A DNA stretch of 64,000 nucleotides from Pipra filicauda (Eukaryota; Chordata; Aves; Passeriformes; Pipridae), in NCBI RefSeq assembly GCF_003945595.2, contig NW_024104509.1, forward strand, positions 620,001 through 684,000, given 5' to 3'. Positions 47,349-60,348 of the stretch are shown here, in pieces. The stretch's first letter is position 1, and each line of letters starts with the position of its first letter. The position numbers were made by a program, and so were the translations under genes. The notes below the pieces were generated by a model, which ran no database searches, had not been told where the DNA came from, and worked only from the letters and a program-made list of their open reading frames with translations.

Positions 47349-50300
47349 AGGACACACCAAAAGAGATCGTTAAATTTGTTTGTGGGTTTAGTAACTAATT
47401 CTCCATGGACTTTCTGGCTTTTATGGAGAAAGGACTCTTTCCTTTCTTGCCTGTGGGATGTTCTGATGACTGTTTCTTCCTAACTGCCCTCTCAGTTTTA
47501 CCTGTATGGATGGCTATCTATGTAGCTCAGTTTGAGTCAGATCTCAGCAGTAATTGCAAAGAAAGACAAAATTTATGGTTTTTCTCTGGAAAGAGATTAG
47601 AAGAAACAAGTATTAGGTAAGTGACCATTAAGTAAAGATAACATATTTTGAGTTGATTTAGGATCTAAAGGAAAATATCTGGTAAAACATGGATAAAAAT
47701 AGTTAATTTAGATTGTGAGTTGGAATACATAGTGTGGAGAGGGCAAAAAAAAAAGTATCACTAATAGAACTTGTATTCTGCTGCTTACACAAAGTTTAGA
47801 CAGAAGTGGTAATAGTAAATGCCTTATTAGAAGGCCACAAATTTCATAAGAATAGTTGCTTTGCTGTATTTCATTTGGGAGTGACCTGAAGCCTTCTTCA
47901 ACCTAAGATTTTGGCGGCAGGAGCAGGGGAGAATTTCTTGACAATTTTGCAAAATGAAATCATGCACTCATTGGACTATGTTAGTGTGAGTTAATTTAGA
48001 GGCTCTTTTATAGTATATTATGGCATTTATCAACCCTTACTGAAACATTCCTCTTTCTATCAAAGACACATCCACTAAAGAGAAGATCTATTACCTTCTG
48101 TACTTAGTCATAGTTTCTGAATTTAAACTGTTGAGGAATAATTAACATAATTTGGAAAGGAATGCAAAGAGGGCAACTATCTAATAGCCAGCAAAGAGGA
48201 GACTAAATAAGTAACTATTACTGCAATAGCAAATTTTATATGTAACATGTGTAGTGTTTGCAAAATCTTGGAAATTAATTGTAAGAATGAACTAAGTCTT
48301 GAGAATTTTACGGATATATGCATGTGGTTTGTTCTTTAACACTGTCCTCTTTTAAAATCTGCCACAATCAGTTCTTGGATTAGTGGTAATCAACATCCTA
48401 TGTTCACTGAGTAATGAGATCTCTGTGGTGCAAAGGGGGTTGATCTATATGATGTCATGCTCCAAAAGACTTCTTGTCTTGACAGCTATTAATATTTTAT
48501 GTATATTTTAGAGTTTCCATTTGTATTGATTTTATCTTTTCACTCTTTTAAAGACAGAAAGAAAAGTGATTTTGATAGCATTTAAAGCAGCATTCAACTA
48601 TTTTTAAAACATAAGGCCTTAGACACAAAATACTCCCCTGTTTCGTTCTGGTTTCATTGTCTTTTTTTTAGGTAAATAAATAGTGTCTAGAGTTCATAGA
48701 AAAAGTAATTTGGTTTCTTCCCTTGTGTGTAATAAACCGATATTCCTGTTCCCTTCTCCACACCTAGCCTTCTCAAGTACAATTCATTTGGAGTACAGAT
48801 ATAATACAGAAAAGGTATGTGTCAAGATTAAATACTGGTGAAAGGTCAAACAGTCATGCATTCTGTTAGGACTCTCTGATTTGAAGTGAATTTGTGTTCT
48901 TTTCTACTCTGGGATTGCGGTATGGGCATTAATGTTAAAAGCACAGCATTGTTATGCTGGAAGGGTATTTTGCTTCAAATATGTCAAGGAACAGTGTAAT
49001 TTGGTTTTTGTGGGTTTTGTTTGTCTGTGTTTTTTTTTAACATTACTATAGAGGCTTAATAAAATATTTAATACATATGTTATTCCACATTAAAAATTAG
49101 TTCCAGATCATTTTGGACATCCTTGTCACTCTTTCACTCTGTCTGAGTGTTCACGGTATTTAGATAGATCCTAATTCTGGAAACTTTAACTGGCTAGCCC
49201 ACTATACTTTGGAGTAGCATTTATTCAAAGGATTCCATTCAACTAGACCCAGATCTTGCTGTGACTCATATGCAGAGTTTATCTGCTGTATACAATAAAG
49301 CAGAGAGTTGAAGTAGGGTGCAACAGTACACTCTGCAGGACCTGAATTTTTGTTTTAGCTTCCTGTTTCGTTTATGAATTTTTTTTAAAAATTAATTTCT
49401 TTAACTATTAATTGGCTCAGACATAAGCTTGGAGTGTGCTGAATACATTCAACTTATTTTGCATTCAGTAGTAGTTCAGGATATTCTGTACCTGGGAATT
49501 AATGTCTAGTTTACATTTCTTTTCCAGTTAATTAAATGTAGTGAAAATTATTTTGTATTACATTGCAGTTTTCCTTTAATGGCCAGCCTGCAGTAGTTGT
49601 TTAATTTCAGAAGTTACTGCTCAACTTTATTTGTCTTTTACACCCCTGAACAATAATTTAGATTAATCTAAAAAAATGAACCATAAATTGTCATATATCA
49701 CCAGCAAGAATAATTATATGTTTTAACTATGCTAGACCACTTTTTCTTTAGTTTTTATGGCATCTCAATTAAAAAAAACTGACTGAAAAACTATGTATTG
49801 GGTGAGAACTCCCTAGTATCTGACCAGACGTTGTTGACCCAACCCAAATCTCTGTAGTGAGATTTGCAATGCATATGAAGCTCCGAAGTGTGACTTCAAG
49901 CAGAGAAGTTATTGCTTACAGGGCTACAAAGAAGAACTAGAGTTCATTCCTACTCCTAGCAAAAGAAAAGAGTACTTCAACAGAAATGAGATCAGGACGT
50001 CAGCAGTTTGTCTTAGGTTCTATTCTATCACTCAGATGTTCTGTTATCTTTTGATCTTACTCTACTCGCCATGGTTTCCACCTGGCAAAATCTCAGTGTG
50101 ATGATTTCAAGATGCAAGAAAGCTGAACACTACTAAAACTGAACTTTCTGTGTGTTGAGTTGCATTTTCTGAACATGAACATTGTGTTGAGACTATCCCT
50201 TGTGTTTGAATAGTTTCCTACTACACAGGTAGTTCCTTTGAGTGAAAAACATTACCCAAAGGATGCTTTCCTACAAGCAGTAATAGAGATTTAGGGCCAA

Positions 50301-50554
50301 AGGTCCTAAATTTATGTTAGACATCAATACAGGTTTAACCACTAATTTGAACATCTGGATTCTGTTGGTCCCCCATTAAAAACATATTTATGCATGAAGA
50401 ACTCTTTGGAGCCATCTTCTCTATATGGGGAGAATCCAATGCTACAGTCAGTAAGTGGTTCTATGATGCAATTCCTTATTTGAAAGATCAAGAGGCTGAG
50501 CTTTAGACTGGTATAAGCCCAAAGAATTGAGTACACAATGAGGTAGAGTTGCTA
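47349..50554 (-). other. PCSK5: PCSK5 12.6-kb intron, unique part
   Basis: AT-rich intron with no repeat family or exon recognised. Confidence 0.5.
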
Positions 50555-51245
50555 GAATAGAATAGAATGGTTCTAGTTGGAAGGTACCTACAATGATCAT
50601 CTAGTCCAACTGCCTACCAATTCAGGTCTGAACAACAGTTAAAGCACGTTATTAAGGACATTGTCCAAATGCCTCTGAAACACTGACAGACTTCGGGCAT
50701 CAAACACCTAGTTGGTCAACCCTGTTCCAGTGTTTGACCACTCTTGTGGTTAAAGAAATGCTTCGTGACGTCCAGTCTAAACCTCCTTAATGCAGCTCAG
50801 AATCGTTTCTACATGTCCTCTCATTGGACACAAGGGAGAATAGATCAGCACTTCCCTCTCCACTTCTCCTCTTTAAGAAGCTGTAGAGAGCAATGCAGTC
50901 ATCCCTCAGACTCCTTTTCTCCAGTCTAAAGAAACCCAGAGTCCTTTGCCATTCTTTATATGACTGGCCTTCCAGGCCTTCCAACTATCTACACACAGTA
51001 CCTCAGGTGATGCCCACCATGGGTGAATACAGTGGCATAACTGTTTCTGGCTGGTTATGCTGTGTTTGATGCACCCCAGGATGCAGTTTGCCCCCGTAGG
51101 CTGCCTGGACACATAGCTGAGTCACATTGAACCTAATGTCAAGCAGCATTCCCAGGTTCCTCTCTGCGGGGCTGTTTTCCAGCCACTCCTCTCCCAGTCT
51201 ATACTCATGTCCAGAACTCCTCTATCCCAGGTGAAGAATCTTGTG
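50555..51245 (-). mobile_element. CR1 LINE fragment, minus
   Basis: Begins with an AGAATAGAATAGAATGG tail repeat, then GTTGGAAGGTACCTACAATG, and continues through the CR1 C-terminal region to about CCCAGGTGAAGAATCTTG. The frames are broken. The subfamily differs from the neighbour at 51385. Confidence 0.88.
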
Positions 51246-51384
51246 ATTATAAAAAACCAAAGTTCTGATGGAAGCACTAGCCTTGGAGTCAAGTGTTTAT
51301 GTCTCCGGCTCACCTGTTCCTTCCAACATCCCTCTCTCTTTGTGGGAGGATTGAGGAAAACACTACCTGCGCTCCTGAATCAAG

Positions 51385-51960
51385 AATAACAGAATCAATT
51401 AGGCTGGAAAAGCCCTCTAAGATCAGTGAGTCAACCTTTGACCAAACACCACCACGTCAATTAGTCCATGGAACTAAGTGCCATATCCAGTCTTTTCTTA
51501 AACACTTCCAGGAATGATGGCTCCACTGCCTCCTTGGGCAGTCCATTCCAATGTCTAATCATCATTTCTGTAATGTCCAAACTAAAGCTCCCCTGGTGCA
51601 CCTTAAGTCTATGTCTCTTATCCTGTCACTAGTTGCCTGAAAGAAGAGGCTGATCACCACAATGCAGAGTACAGGGGGAAGAATCACTTCCTTAGTCCTT
51701 CTAGCCACACTATTTCTGCCATAGGCCAGGATGGCACTGGCCTTCTTGGCCACCTGGGCATATCGCTGGCTCATGTTCAGATGGCTGTCGACCAGTACTC
51801 CCAGGTCCTTTTCTGTTGTGTCACTTTCCAGCCACTCTACCCTCATCTTGTAGTACTGCAGGGAGTTATTGTGGCCAAGGTGTAGGACCTACCACTTGGT
51901 CTTTCCAGGGTCCTGGAATCTCTTTTGATTGACCTTGATCTTCTTGTTGAAACATCACTG
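51385..51960 (-). mobile_element. CR1 LINE fragment, minus, second in tandem
   Basis: A separate 3' tail (ATAACAGAATCAATTAGG) restarts here. The body includes GGCTCATGTTCAG and CCAGTACTCCCAGGTCC, ending near CTTGGTCTTTCCAGGG. There is an internal junction near 51660 where part of the CR1 body is missing. Confidence 0.88.
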
Positions 51961-53145
51961 GTACCAATGTGAAAACAGAGGTAGGCTGTATTTTGAAGGC
52001 TGTACTAACCTAATCAGGTTTTTTATGAGATCTCTGATTTGGGCCCCAGGGAGGCAGCAAACTTCCTTGAAAAGAGGGTCTGCTTGGCAGATGGTTTAGG
52101 TTATATTTATTTTAATGTATTTTTAATTCAGTGATTCCAGCTGAATGATTCAGCAGCTAACATTTCTTGACTATTTCGATTCATTAAGTTCCTCAACTGC
52201 AAATTGTAGAAGAAATAGCAATACATGTTTTGTTGTATAAGTAATTTTACAAATACATTCATTGTTTGTTCAGTGGGTTCTGAGCTAGATGAGTTCTGGT
52301 CTGATCCAGTAGTTTTCTTCTGTACTCTTATTTCTATGGAGAACTTTAAACTAAAATCTGGAATATTCTGTGTTTTCAGAATTTATGGTTCAATCTCATA
52401 TCGTAAGTTTTTCCAATGGCTTTCACTTAGCCTGGATTTTACTCAGGAAGTAATTTTTTTTCCCAAAGAAAGAAAAATTACCAAAAAATGAAGTTTTCTT
52501 GAATACATACATCTTGTATCTTCAATGTACAAGGAAATTCTCTTTTATCTATACTCTACAAAACACAGCATACTCTAATGTAATGTTCTACCTACACTGA
52601 AACATCAGTACTGAAAATCAGAGCACGGTTCCAAAATGTGCTGGGCATTCTTTTCTCACAGATTGCATATTCTGACTCCAGCTTGTGGAAAAAAGTCTAA
52701 AACCTCCTCTGCAAGATTAACCTCTTGCAGAAGATTTACTCTGAGATAAAAAAGGATCCTCATCATAATTTTGCTTGGTGTCTTGAAAGCCAAGGTCTAT
52801 TCATCATCAGGCATGATTTGAAGAAATTAAGTTTGTTTTTCTTAGGTTGCTGTGGGAACCAGATCAATTTTCACTCATTTATCATGTAATGATAAATCTG
52901 TACCTGTAAGCTTGAGTCGGTTCAAAGTGCTGCTCTTTTGGCTACCTCACAGGTTCCTTAAGTCTTCTCCAAATACCTTTCTTCTCACTCTCACTGCCTT
53001 ATAGACTGTATTTTCTTCCATCTCACTCTGTGTAAGGGATCTTGTGGATCATTTGGATAGTATTTATTCTCACTTTCTGCCTTTATAGTTTTATGTTTGC
53101 ACATAGACCTTATAACCCCGACCAAATGAAATAGTTAGGTTCTGG
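51961..53145 (-). other. PCSK5: PCSK5 12.6-kb intron, unique part
   Basis: No feature seen. Confidence 0.5.
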
Positions 53146-53149
53146 GTGA

Positions 53150-53942
53150 TCTCTGAAAGCTGCTCAGGCTCTCCACTTTGGCCACTCAGGGTCCTCCCCT
53201 TTGGCCAAAACAACCCCATGCAGTGCTACAGCTTGGGGACAGAGTGGCTGGAGAGCAGCCAGGCAGAGAGAGACTTGGGAGTTTGGATTGACAGGAAGTT
53301 GAACATGAGCAGCAGTGTGCCCAGATGGCCAAGAAGACCAATGACATCCTGGCCTGGATCAGGAACAGTGTGGCCAACAGGTCCAGGGAAGTGATTCTGC
53401 CCCTGTACTCAGCCCTGGGGAGGCCACACCTGAGTACTGTGTCCAGTTCTGGGCCCCTCAGTTCAGGAAGGATATTGAGGTACTGGAGCAGGTCCAGAGG
53501 AGAGCGACTAGGCTGGTGAAGGGACTTGAGCCCAAGTCCTATGAGGAGAGGCTGAGGGAGCTGGGGTTGTTCAGCCTGGAGAAGAGGAGGCTCAGGGGAG
53601 ACCTCATCACTCTCTAGAACTCCCTGAAAAGAGGTTGTAGCCAGGTGGGGTTGGTCTCTTCTCTCGGGCAGCGATCAGTAAGACAAGAGGGCATGGTCTT
53701 AAGCTGTGCCAGGGGAGGTGTAGATTAGATATTAGGAAGAATTTCCTTACAGAAAGGGTAATCAAGCATTGGAATGGGCTGCCCAGGGAAGTGGTGGATT
53801 TTCCATCCCTGGAGGTTTTTAAGATGAGACTGGATGTGGCACTTAGTGCCATGGTCTGGTAACCACAGCAATAGTGGATCAAGGGTTGGACTTGATGATC
53901 TCAGAGGTCTTTTCCAATTGGGCTGATTCTGTGATTCTACTT
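53150..53942 (+). mobile_element. CR1 LINE fragment, plus, 0.8 kb
   Basis: Runs from about GCTCTCCACTTTGGCC to the tail GGGCTGATTCTGTGATTC. It is the least decayed CR1 in the window and shares long near-identical blocks with 30155-30680. It still carries in-frame stops. It is antisense to PCSK5. Confidence 0.92.
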
Positions 53943-56900
53943 TACTGGAGCAAGGGGACAAACTTGGGCCTAAATGCCTTTTTGGTAGGCCTTTATTGTC
54001 AGGGACACTGCTCCATGGGGTTTCTCAATGTTTGTTTCTTTTGAAAGGTGTCTTCAAAACTGTTTGCTGAACATTCTTCACTTTGCACCCTACTGAGGAG
54101 CACTTTATTCTGAGTGTTAGCCTTTGAAAATAGTCCTAGTGTAAAGATTGGAAAGCCATGTCATGCTGCTCTCTGCAGAAATCTGCATGGGTCAAAAGTT
54201 GATATACATTGTATTTTTCTTCATGGAGACGAGGTAGTCTGTGGGAAGCCATGGGAACTCTTCATGTCATGTGATGATGTACTTTCACAAGTTGGGTGAG
54301 GTGAGTGGAAAAGAATCAGCAAGTAATTAAGAAGTGGGTCAGGAAAATGTGGCTCCATGGGAGATCACTGGCAGGAAAATTGGCACGCAAATTGGGAGAA
54401 TGGCTGACTTTCACAATTGCTTCTGAGAGGAAGACCTATCCTTCAGTTGATTACTATGAATTTATCAATGATCCACTTGAATTCCATGTATTGCAAACAT
54501 CTTCCTCCTCAATGAAGTAGGTGTTTATAGTTAGTTAGCAGTATTAGTTAATGGTGTGGCAGTTTCTGCTAGTGAAGTGTATATATGCAAATCCATAGAT
54601 ATTGTATATCTACATATAAGCGAAAGATCCCATGGATACTTCTGCACCAGAGGGGGCAATAGTTCATTGCTGCTCTAAAAAGTAGTCTCAGAGTGTCCAG
54701 AATCGGGTTACCAGAGCTGAGGTACCAAAACCATAAAGATAATCTTGGCAGCGTGGACTTGTGATGTATTTAGCTTACTTTCTTAGACACTTTGTCCGAT
54801 TTTGTGTTTGTCTTTGCTTGCATTGCAGTAGTGATATATTTGAAACTTGTAAGACTTCAGAATTAAACATCCGTACTGAAGTTACCCTTAAGACTTGACT
54901 TCTTTGGCTATCCCTTCATATTTCAATGCCTGTGAAAGAGTCTGCCTTTCAGACCTCGTGGGAAAATGTACACATAAGCATGCCAATTAGGCTAGTATGG
55001 CATCAAGCAGAGTCAAATGCACTCAAGAGTATGTGGGCAGAAGAAGGTACAAAGGTGAACCCTAATATCTATAGCCATTGTTTGGACACTGTGTACAAAA
55101 AGCCATAGATATTTTTGTGATTAGTGCTTTCTAAGGCAATGTTCCTATTACATGTGCCACATCTCGTCGGTGCCTGCAGGCAGAATGGTATTTATGAGCA
55201 ATAAAGATTCTTTATCTCCTCAGAATACAAGTAATCAATGAAGCAAATCAGAAAGAAAAGAATTGACTGAATTTAAAATAAATCATCATCTGTATTTAAA
55301 CTACACAGACTTACCTGTCCTTGATTAAGTCTCTCTGACAGTTCCTATCTTTGCTCTTAACCTCCAGTGTTGATACAATAAGGACATATTTGCCACACAG
55401 GTGCCTTAAAACAAAACTGACTCCAAACTTGGAGGAAAACTATCTTCCATAAGGATTTCAGAAAATATTACAAACAAACACTGTCAGTATTCCTCCTCAC
55501 ACCTGGTGAAGAATAACCTGCAGTGTTACTTACTGGGTGGGTTTTACACTCTCCTATGAAATACTTGATATGGGATGTAGGAGTATCAAACCAATATAAA
55601 AGTATAATACCTGTGTCTTAAACTGTATGTAGTGTCACTACTGATCAAGAAGAGAGGTTGCCCACACAGTCTACCTCCACTACTTGCTCTATTCTGTTGG
55701 CCTCTGGCACCATGCCAAAAGGCAACAAATCTTATTAATTTTCTCACCTGTACCAAGTAGGACAAAACTGACCAAGACTGCAGATAGTGGTTTAATTTAT
55801 TATTTGGTGCCTTGTGAAAAAAATTTTGGAATAAAAAATGTGTGTGGCTAGTATGAAAACAGGTAGTTCTTAATTAGCTTATCTATCGCTCCTAAAAACT
55901 AAATTTGTGTCTACAAAAAAGAGAAAAATATAATAATCTTTGTAATTTGTAGACAGTAAGAGAAGCACTTACATTTCATTGCTCCCTATTTACAATGTAA
56001 TGTCATGGTGGCCTGATATTCCCTTTTGAATTAATAAAAACTCTTTAAGTCACTCTGTGTTCAGTATAACTTCCTAAGGAAGTTAATTACTTTTATTTCT
56101 TAGAGTTTATATTGAAGGATCTCAAAACACTTCAGAAAGAGCAGGTGCTGGGAGATTTTCTGTGAGAGAACGGTCTTGGGTCTTCTGTAGATCCACAAAT
56201 ATGCACAAAATGTATTTGCATTTATATATATGAATAACTACTTTTCAATATGTGAACTATATAATTTTGATTCCAGTTGCTATAATGACTACATTTCTCT
56301 TTTTTTCCCCACTACACTTCTAGTTGAAATGTTCATAGCATTGAACAACTCCTACACCTGCTCTGCAATTCTTACTCAGATTGAATTCATCAGTGGTGTT
56401 GCAAGGAAGATAAGACAAAAAGAGATTGCAAGACCACGTGGCATTCACTTAATTTTTAAGAGTGTCTGTAGAAAGACCATTTAGATATGAAACTAAATGT
56501 ATCACATTCCTTATTTTCTCATCTAGTTGTTTTAGTACTTGAAGTATTTTTATGGCAGTGCAATTTCTTTACAGCTTTCAAAAAAATCAATTTCTTCTAT
56601 GAGACAAGCAGTTCAGTTTTAGGTTTGTTTTGCTGGGTTTTTTTAATGAAAGTCTCTCTCTCTAGCTTTCTGATTAGACATGAAAAACTTATTACTCTAC
56701 TCAACTTATCTATGAATTAAGTTATTGATATGCCTGAAAACTCATTGAATATTGAGAGCAGAAACACAAGAAAACAGCATATCTACCAGACTTATAGTAA
56801 GTTGAAGCTTACAAGTTGTGCTTTATTTCAGGAAAACACAGTAATTTGCAAAATCTGCTTGGGACTGTGCTTTTAGCCCACTGCTGGTGCTTCTGTTCCA

Positions 56901-57621
56901 AACAGAGCTAACAATAAAGCATTGTCTTTGACTCTCAATAATATATGCATCATAACCATAAAGAGTTTCCTTAATACACTGTCCATTGTTAGTCTCTGGC
57001 ATCTTAATACTTCTGACTTTACACAGCAGTGAAAACTAATTCAGTCTTTGTTTTACCTGCAGCCATTCTGTTGATCTTCAAGCTTTAAAGGGCCTATATT
57101 AAGTCAGAACTTTAAGTGCAAGAATCTGAGAGTATATATGTAGCAAATGTTATGGATGATTAATATTTAGGATATCAGTGATCATCTGAGAAAAAATGTA
57201 AATGAGCACAACCTCTCTTTCTGTATGCCATTTTTCTGTATGAATAGCCTTCCAGTCTCTTTATGCAGGTTTATTAAGTTAATATACAAAGATCATTCTC
57301 TGAATTACTTGCAATTACTATTTTTAAGAAAAATTCCTATGCATCATGCATTTCACCTTAATTCGAAACACAGATTGACACTAAACTATTTCAGAAGAGT
57401 AAAAAAGAATTTTAAGTCATAAGTGTTGTGAAGAACATTGAAAATACTAGCATGGGGAAATAACATCCGATAGCTTCAACAAAGATAGTACAGATACTTT
57501 TCCTTAACGTCTCTTGACTAATTACTCAGCAGCTTGCACTTAAACTTGTGAAAAGAGTGAGGAGAACTACTTTTTCCCTACTTTAAGAATAAGAATAAAG
57601 ATTAATAAAGAGAATATTTAC
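53943..57621 (-). other. PCSK5: PCSK5 12.6-kb intron, 5' part
   Basis: AT-rich intron DNA. No repeat family, RNA gene or extra exon recognised. Confidence 0.5.
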
Positions 57622-57690
57622 CTTCTTTGCAATTCTGGCATCCATCTGAACATGGTATGCAGTCTTCAGAGTCAGGATCTTCCACTTCAC
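57622..57690 (-). CDS. PCSK5: PCSK5 exon c: short linker and half repeat
   Basis: A 69-nt exon, too short to show up as an open reading frame on its own. Joined in phase 1 it reads GEVEDPDSEDCIPC and then SDGCQNCKE. The EV-DPD-E-C-PC pattern matches mammalian PC5/6B directly after CQK-C. The donor (GAAG|GTAAAT) is acceptable. The acceptor (TTTGCAAAACACAG) has almost no pyrimidine tract, so the exon may be included inefficiently. Skipping it would keep the frame, since it has 23 codons. Confidence 0.88.
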
Positions 57691-58036
57691 CTGTGTTTTG
57701 CAAATCATCAATATGGGTTAATTTTAGATAATGAAAGGGCTACATCTGGAAGGACTCAGCAAGGTTCCTGGAAATAAACTTGATTCAAATCAAAAAAGGA
57801 GAAATACTCACAGAAATTTGTTTTCTCATTTGTTCTTGTGTAACCCCACTCAATTTGAGGAAAATACTGCTATTTTACATTAACATGACATTAGAAGGGA
57901 ATCAGAGTAGGAACTTCAGGGCCTGGAGGTCAGGTGTGATTGTATATTCCAAAACAGGATTTGGTTAATATGCTTAACCAGATTTCTGTAACAAATTTAA
58001 TAGAATATTTGTTAACTCCTGCTGAAGGATGCTTAC

Positions 58037-58234
58037 CTTCTTTACAACTATGCTTCTGACACATGTTTTCAGTAAGGTAGTAGCCTCTGAAACATCTTTT
58101 ACAGTGATGGGAGTTCAGGCACACCTCACAGTGGCCAGAACAAGGCATACAGGTATGCTCTGCATGGTAGTGACCTGGAGGACAGCTCTCTCTGCACTCC
58201 CCTCGATACAAGAAACGTTCAGTCCCTCTTCTGT
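58037..58234 (-). CDS. PCSK5: PCSK5 exon b: furin-like repeat
   Basis: A 198-nt exon in phase 1-1. It joins the previous exon through a split Asp codon and continues RRGTERFLYRGEC, then cysteine pairs CMPC, CEVC and CKRC, ending CQKHSCKE. The motif FLY-GEC and the CQK-C ending both occur at this place in mammalian PC5/6B. The acceptor is TTTGTTTGCCACACAG and the donor is GAAG|GTAAGC. The open frame runs past the donor into the intron, so the exon edge rests on the splice sites and the phase match. Confidence 0.92.
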
Positions 58235-60211
58235 CTGTGTGGCAAACAAATAGGAAAAAGTTGTCAGCCATAGAAGGCATTTCAGTATAAGAAGAAGCTT
58301 TACAAAACACTGGTTCTGTGGTTGAGACACTGACTGCTAGATTTGTACAGTTTTACGCCAGATGAGTTAGCATCTATAAGAGTTTCAGGACCTCAAACAT
58401 TCCGCTTTCCTGGAGATTTATGGCTTATAAAGATGTCATGCTTGAATAATGACTGTTTACATCCATCAACATAGTAAAATAATGATCAACGCTTTTCCAC
58501 CACTGAGTTTCCCTTGCAGAGGAAAAATGAGTATTTGTACTGCATTGTACATACAGGTATAGAATTACTATTAGGAAAGCAAAGTGCCTCACTTCACCTT
58601 TGGAAAAGACCAGTCTTCGTCCCTAGAATATTCAACTGTAATCTTTACCCTAGTGAATCATCTAGATTTGAATTTGAATAGCAAATATGCAGCTATTTGC
58701 TATCAGTACATTAGCATTCTGTAGTGCACAGGAACTGGGAGGTTCCCTGCTTCAAATCCTTCTGAATGAAACCTGTGAAAACACCCATAACTCCATGTGC
58801 CATCTGCTGTAACATGGGTAGTTTTCTAATAGGTTACCCTTCAATATAAATTACCCTTCAATATACATTACTGTGCTAAGTGTATTTCATTGCCTTAACT
58901 GCAGAGCAAGAATTTGCTTACCATAATTTATTTTTGAAAGTGCTTGCAATATAATAATAATTGCAGCAATAGAGACTAATTGCTGCAATAGTAGCAATAA
59001 TAGCAATAATAGCAGAAGCACTGTCTTTGTTTCTTTTACTTTTCACGCAAAAATTTTTATAATTAACTTTTCCAGACTCCTAAGGGTGTGAATCTCATCA
59101 ATGTCTTCATTTCTTAATGCACAGAAACACAAGAACTTCTGTCTATAATAAGGAACAGACCTAAGGAACAACTATACACACTTGCTCTCACATTAGGCCT
59201 GAAGTACTGTTTGAAAATGTCACCTACTGAGTCACATTTCCCAAAGTGAAGAAGCCAATATCACAATCAGTATGACTAATTGCCAGCTATGCTAGTGTTT
59301 GCTTGTAATCTAAACACTTATTACTAAATAAAGCCTGGGACACTGATGACTAGGACAGACATGGAAGTAGCAGGTGAAATTAAAAAGGCTGTGAATCCAT
59401 TGGGAGTCCTCAGAATAAAGCTCATTAAAAATTGCTCTTTATTAAGTATATTAGAAACTAAATACTTATTTCCAAAGGAAGCTCAGGTTAGTTAGCATAC
59501 TTGTATGTAACAGCCTCAGGTGTTACAGCCATTAGGTGTTACAGAGACAAGACAGAATAATTTTTAAAACGGAGCTTCAAAAGGAGAAGGGTTGCTTTTT
59601 TGCATTTCCACAAATCTAACTACATTTGCCTGCCTCTCAACCAAAGTTCTATAAAAATGTCTGTTAGTGGTAAGCTTCTCTTTGCAAACTCTGTTTGTTC
59701 AGCTGTAGGGACACAGCAATCTGCAGTGGAACCCACCATGTTTGTTTCTTAGCCTTCCCCAGACAGATGTTATGGAAAGTAGCCTGGCTCCCTGCCTGCT
59801 TGTGCAAACTTGCAGTATAGCACATCCTGTGCAGAGGCTGGGGGAGGCATGTATGGAAATTTCTTTTCCAGAAACAGGCTACATAGGTTTTCTGTCCATT
59901 CCCCCCCCCCCCCCCCCCCCCACCGCCCGTGCTGGTCTTTCTGTTTCTGTTAACGTAGCTCCTCTTGAAAATATACCAACAGAAATGCATTAAGTTGCAA
60001 GGACAATACAGAGTTGTGTTTTCTTGTACTATTTAAAAAACAAATTGAGTTCCAATACCCTTAAGAGTTACAACAAGATTACGACAGAGATTGGTAGCAA
60101 AAGCGCTACTCATTTTATTGACTCTTAAAAACTGGCCCTGAGAGCTGGGGGAAAAGGGAACTTGGAGGCCAAGGGAGGGGAAAAAAACTGGCAAGAAGAA
60201 ATATTTCTTAC
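58235..60211 (-). other. PCSK5: PCSK5 intron a-b
   Basis: A 2-kb intron. It holds an AAT/GCAATA-rich stretch with an 11-bp inverted repeat (58960-58970 with 58979-58989) and the poly-C tract at 59901. Confidence 0.75.
59901..59921. repeat. Poly-C tract, 21 C
   Basis: An uninterrupted run of 21 C on the plus strand (poly-G in the PCSK5 transcript), followed by ACCGCCCG. Length is likely to be unreliable in sequencing. Confidence 0.9.
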
Positions 60212-60348
60212 CTGTTCCACAAGAGGTGCATTTGTTAGGTTCACTTCCACTGCAATCCAGGCAGGTGTGATGGCACACATGACATTGTCCTTTGAATTCA
60301 AACTTTCCTCTAGGGCATTGCACAACACAGCGACCATCGTCAAAGACT
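60212..60348 (-). CDS. PCSK5: PCSK5 exon a: furin-like repeat
   Basis: This is the most upstream exon in the window: 137 nt, entering with one base of a split codon (probably Arg, AG|A) and leaving in phase 1. It begins VFDDGRC and ends CTSCGT, and carries a CxxC..CxxC furin-like repeat with the run CHVCHHTCLDC. The mammalian protein has a closely similar block (FDDGRC, CHHTC). The acceptor follows CCTCTTT and AAAAG. A second AG two bases downstream would put the junction in phase 1 instead, and the similarity to mammalian Arg-Ile favours the first. The donor is CAG|GTAAGA. The preceding exon lies beyond the provirus at 60816-64000, outside the window. Confidence 0.88.

Larger units (their letters stand above)
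14329..60348 (-). other. PCSK5: PCSK5 gene, 3' portion (16 exons, PC5/6B isoform)
   Basis: This is the span of the coding exons listed separately below. PCSK5 is a secretory-pathway serine protease that cleaves precursor proteins after paired basic residues. The membrane-bound B isoform cycles through the trans-Golgi network. Only the part after the catalytic and P domains is present: tandem cysteine-rich furin-like repeats, the membrane anchor and the cytosolic tail. All 15 introns are GT-AG and every phase at a junction matches its partner, so the 2926 nt of exon reads as one frame without an internal stop. The order of repeats, the single-residue landmarks and the tail match mammalian PC5/6B from memory. 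The catalytic domain and the PC5/6A-specific terminal exon are not in the window. Two introns are very long (15.7 and 12.6 kb) and carry most of the intragenic retroelements. Confidence 0.95.
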
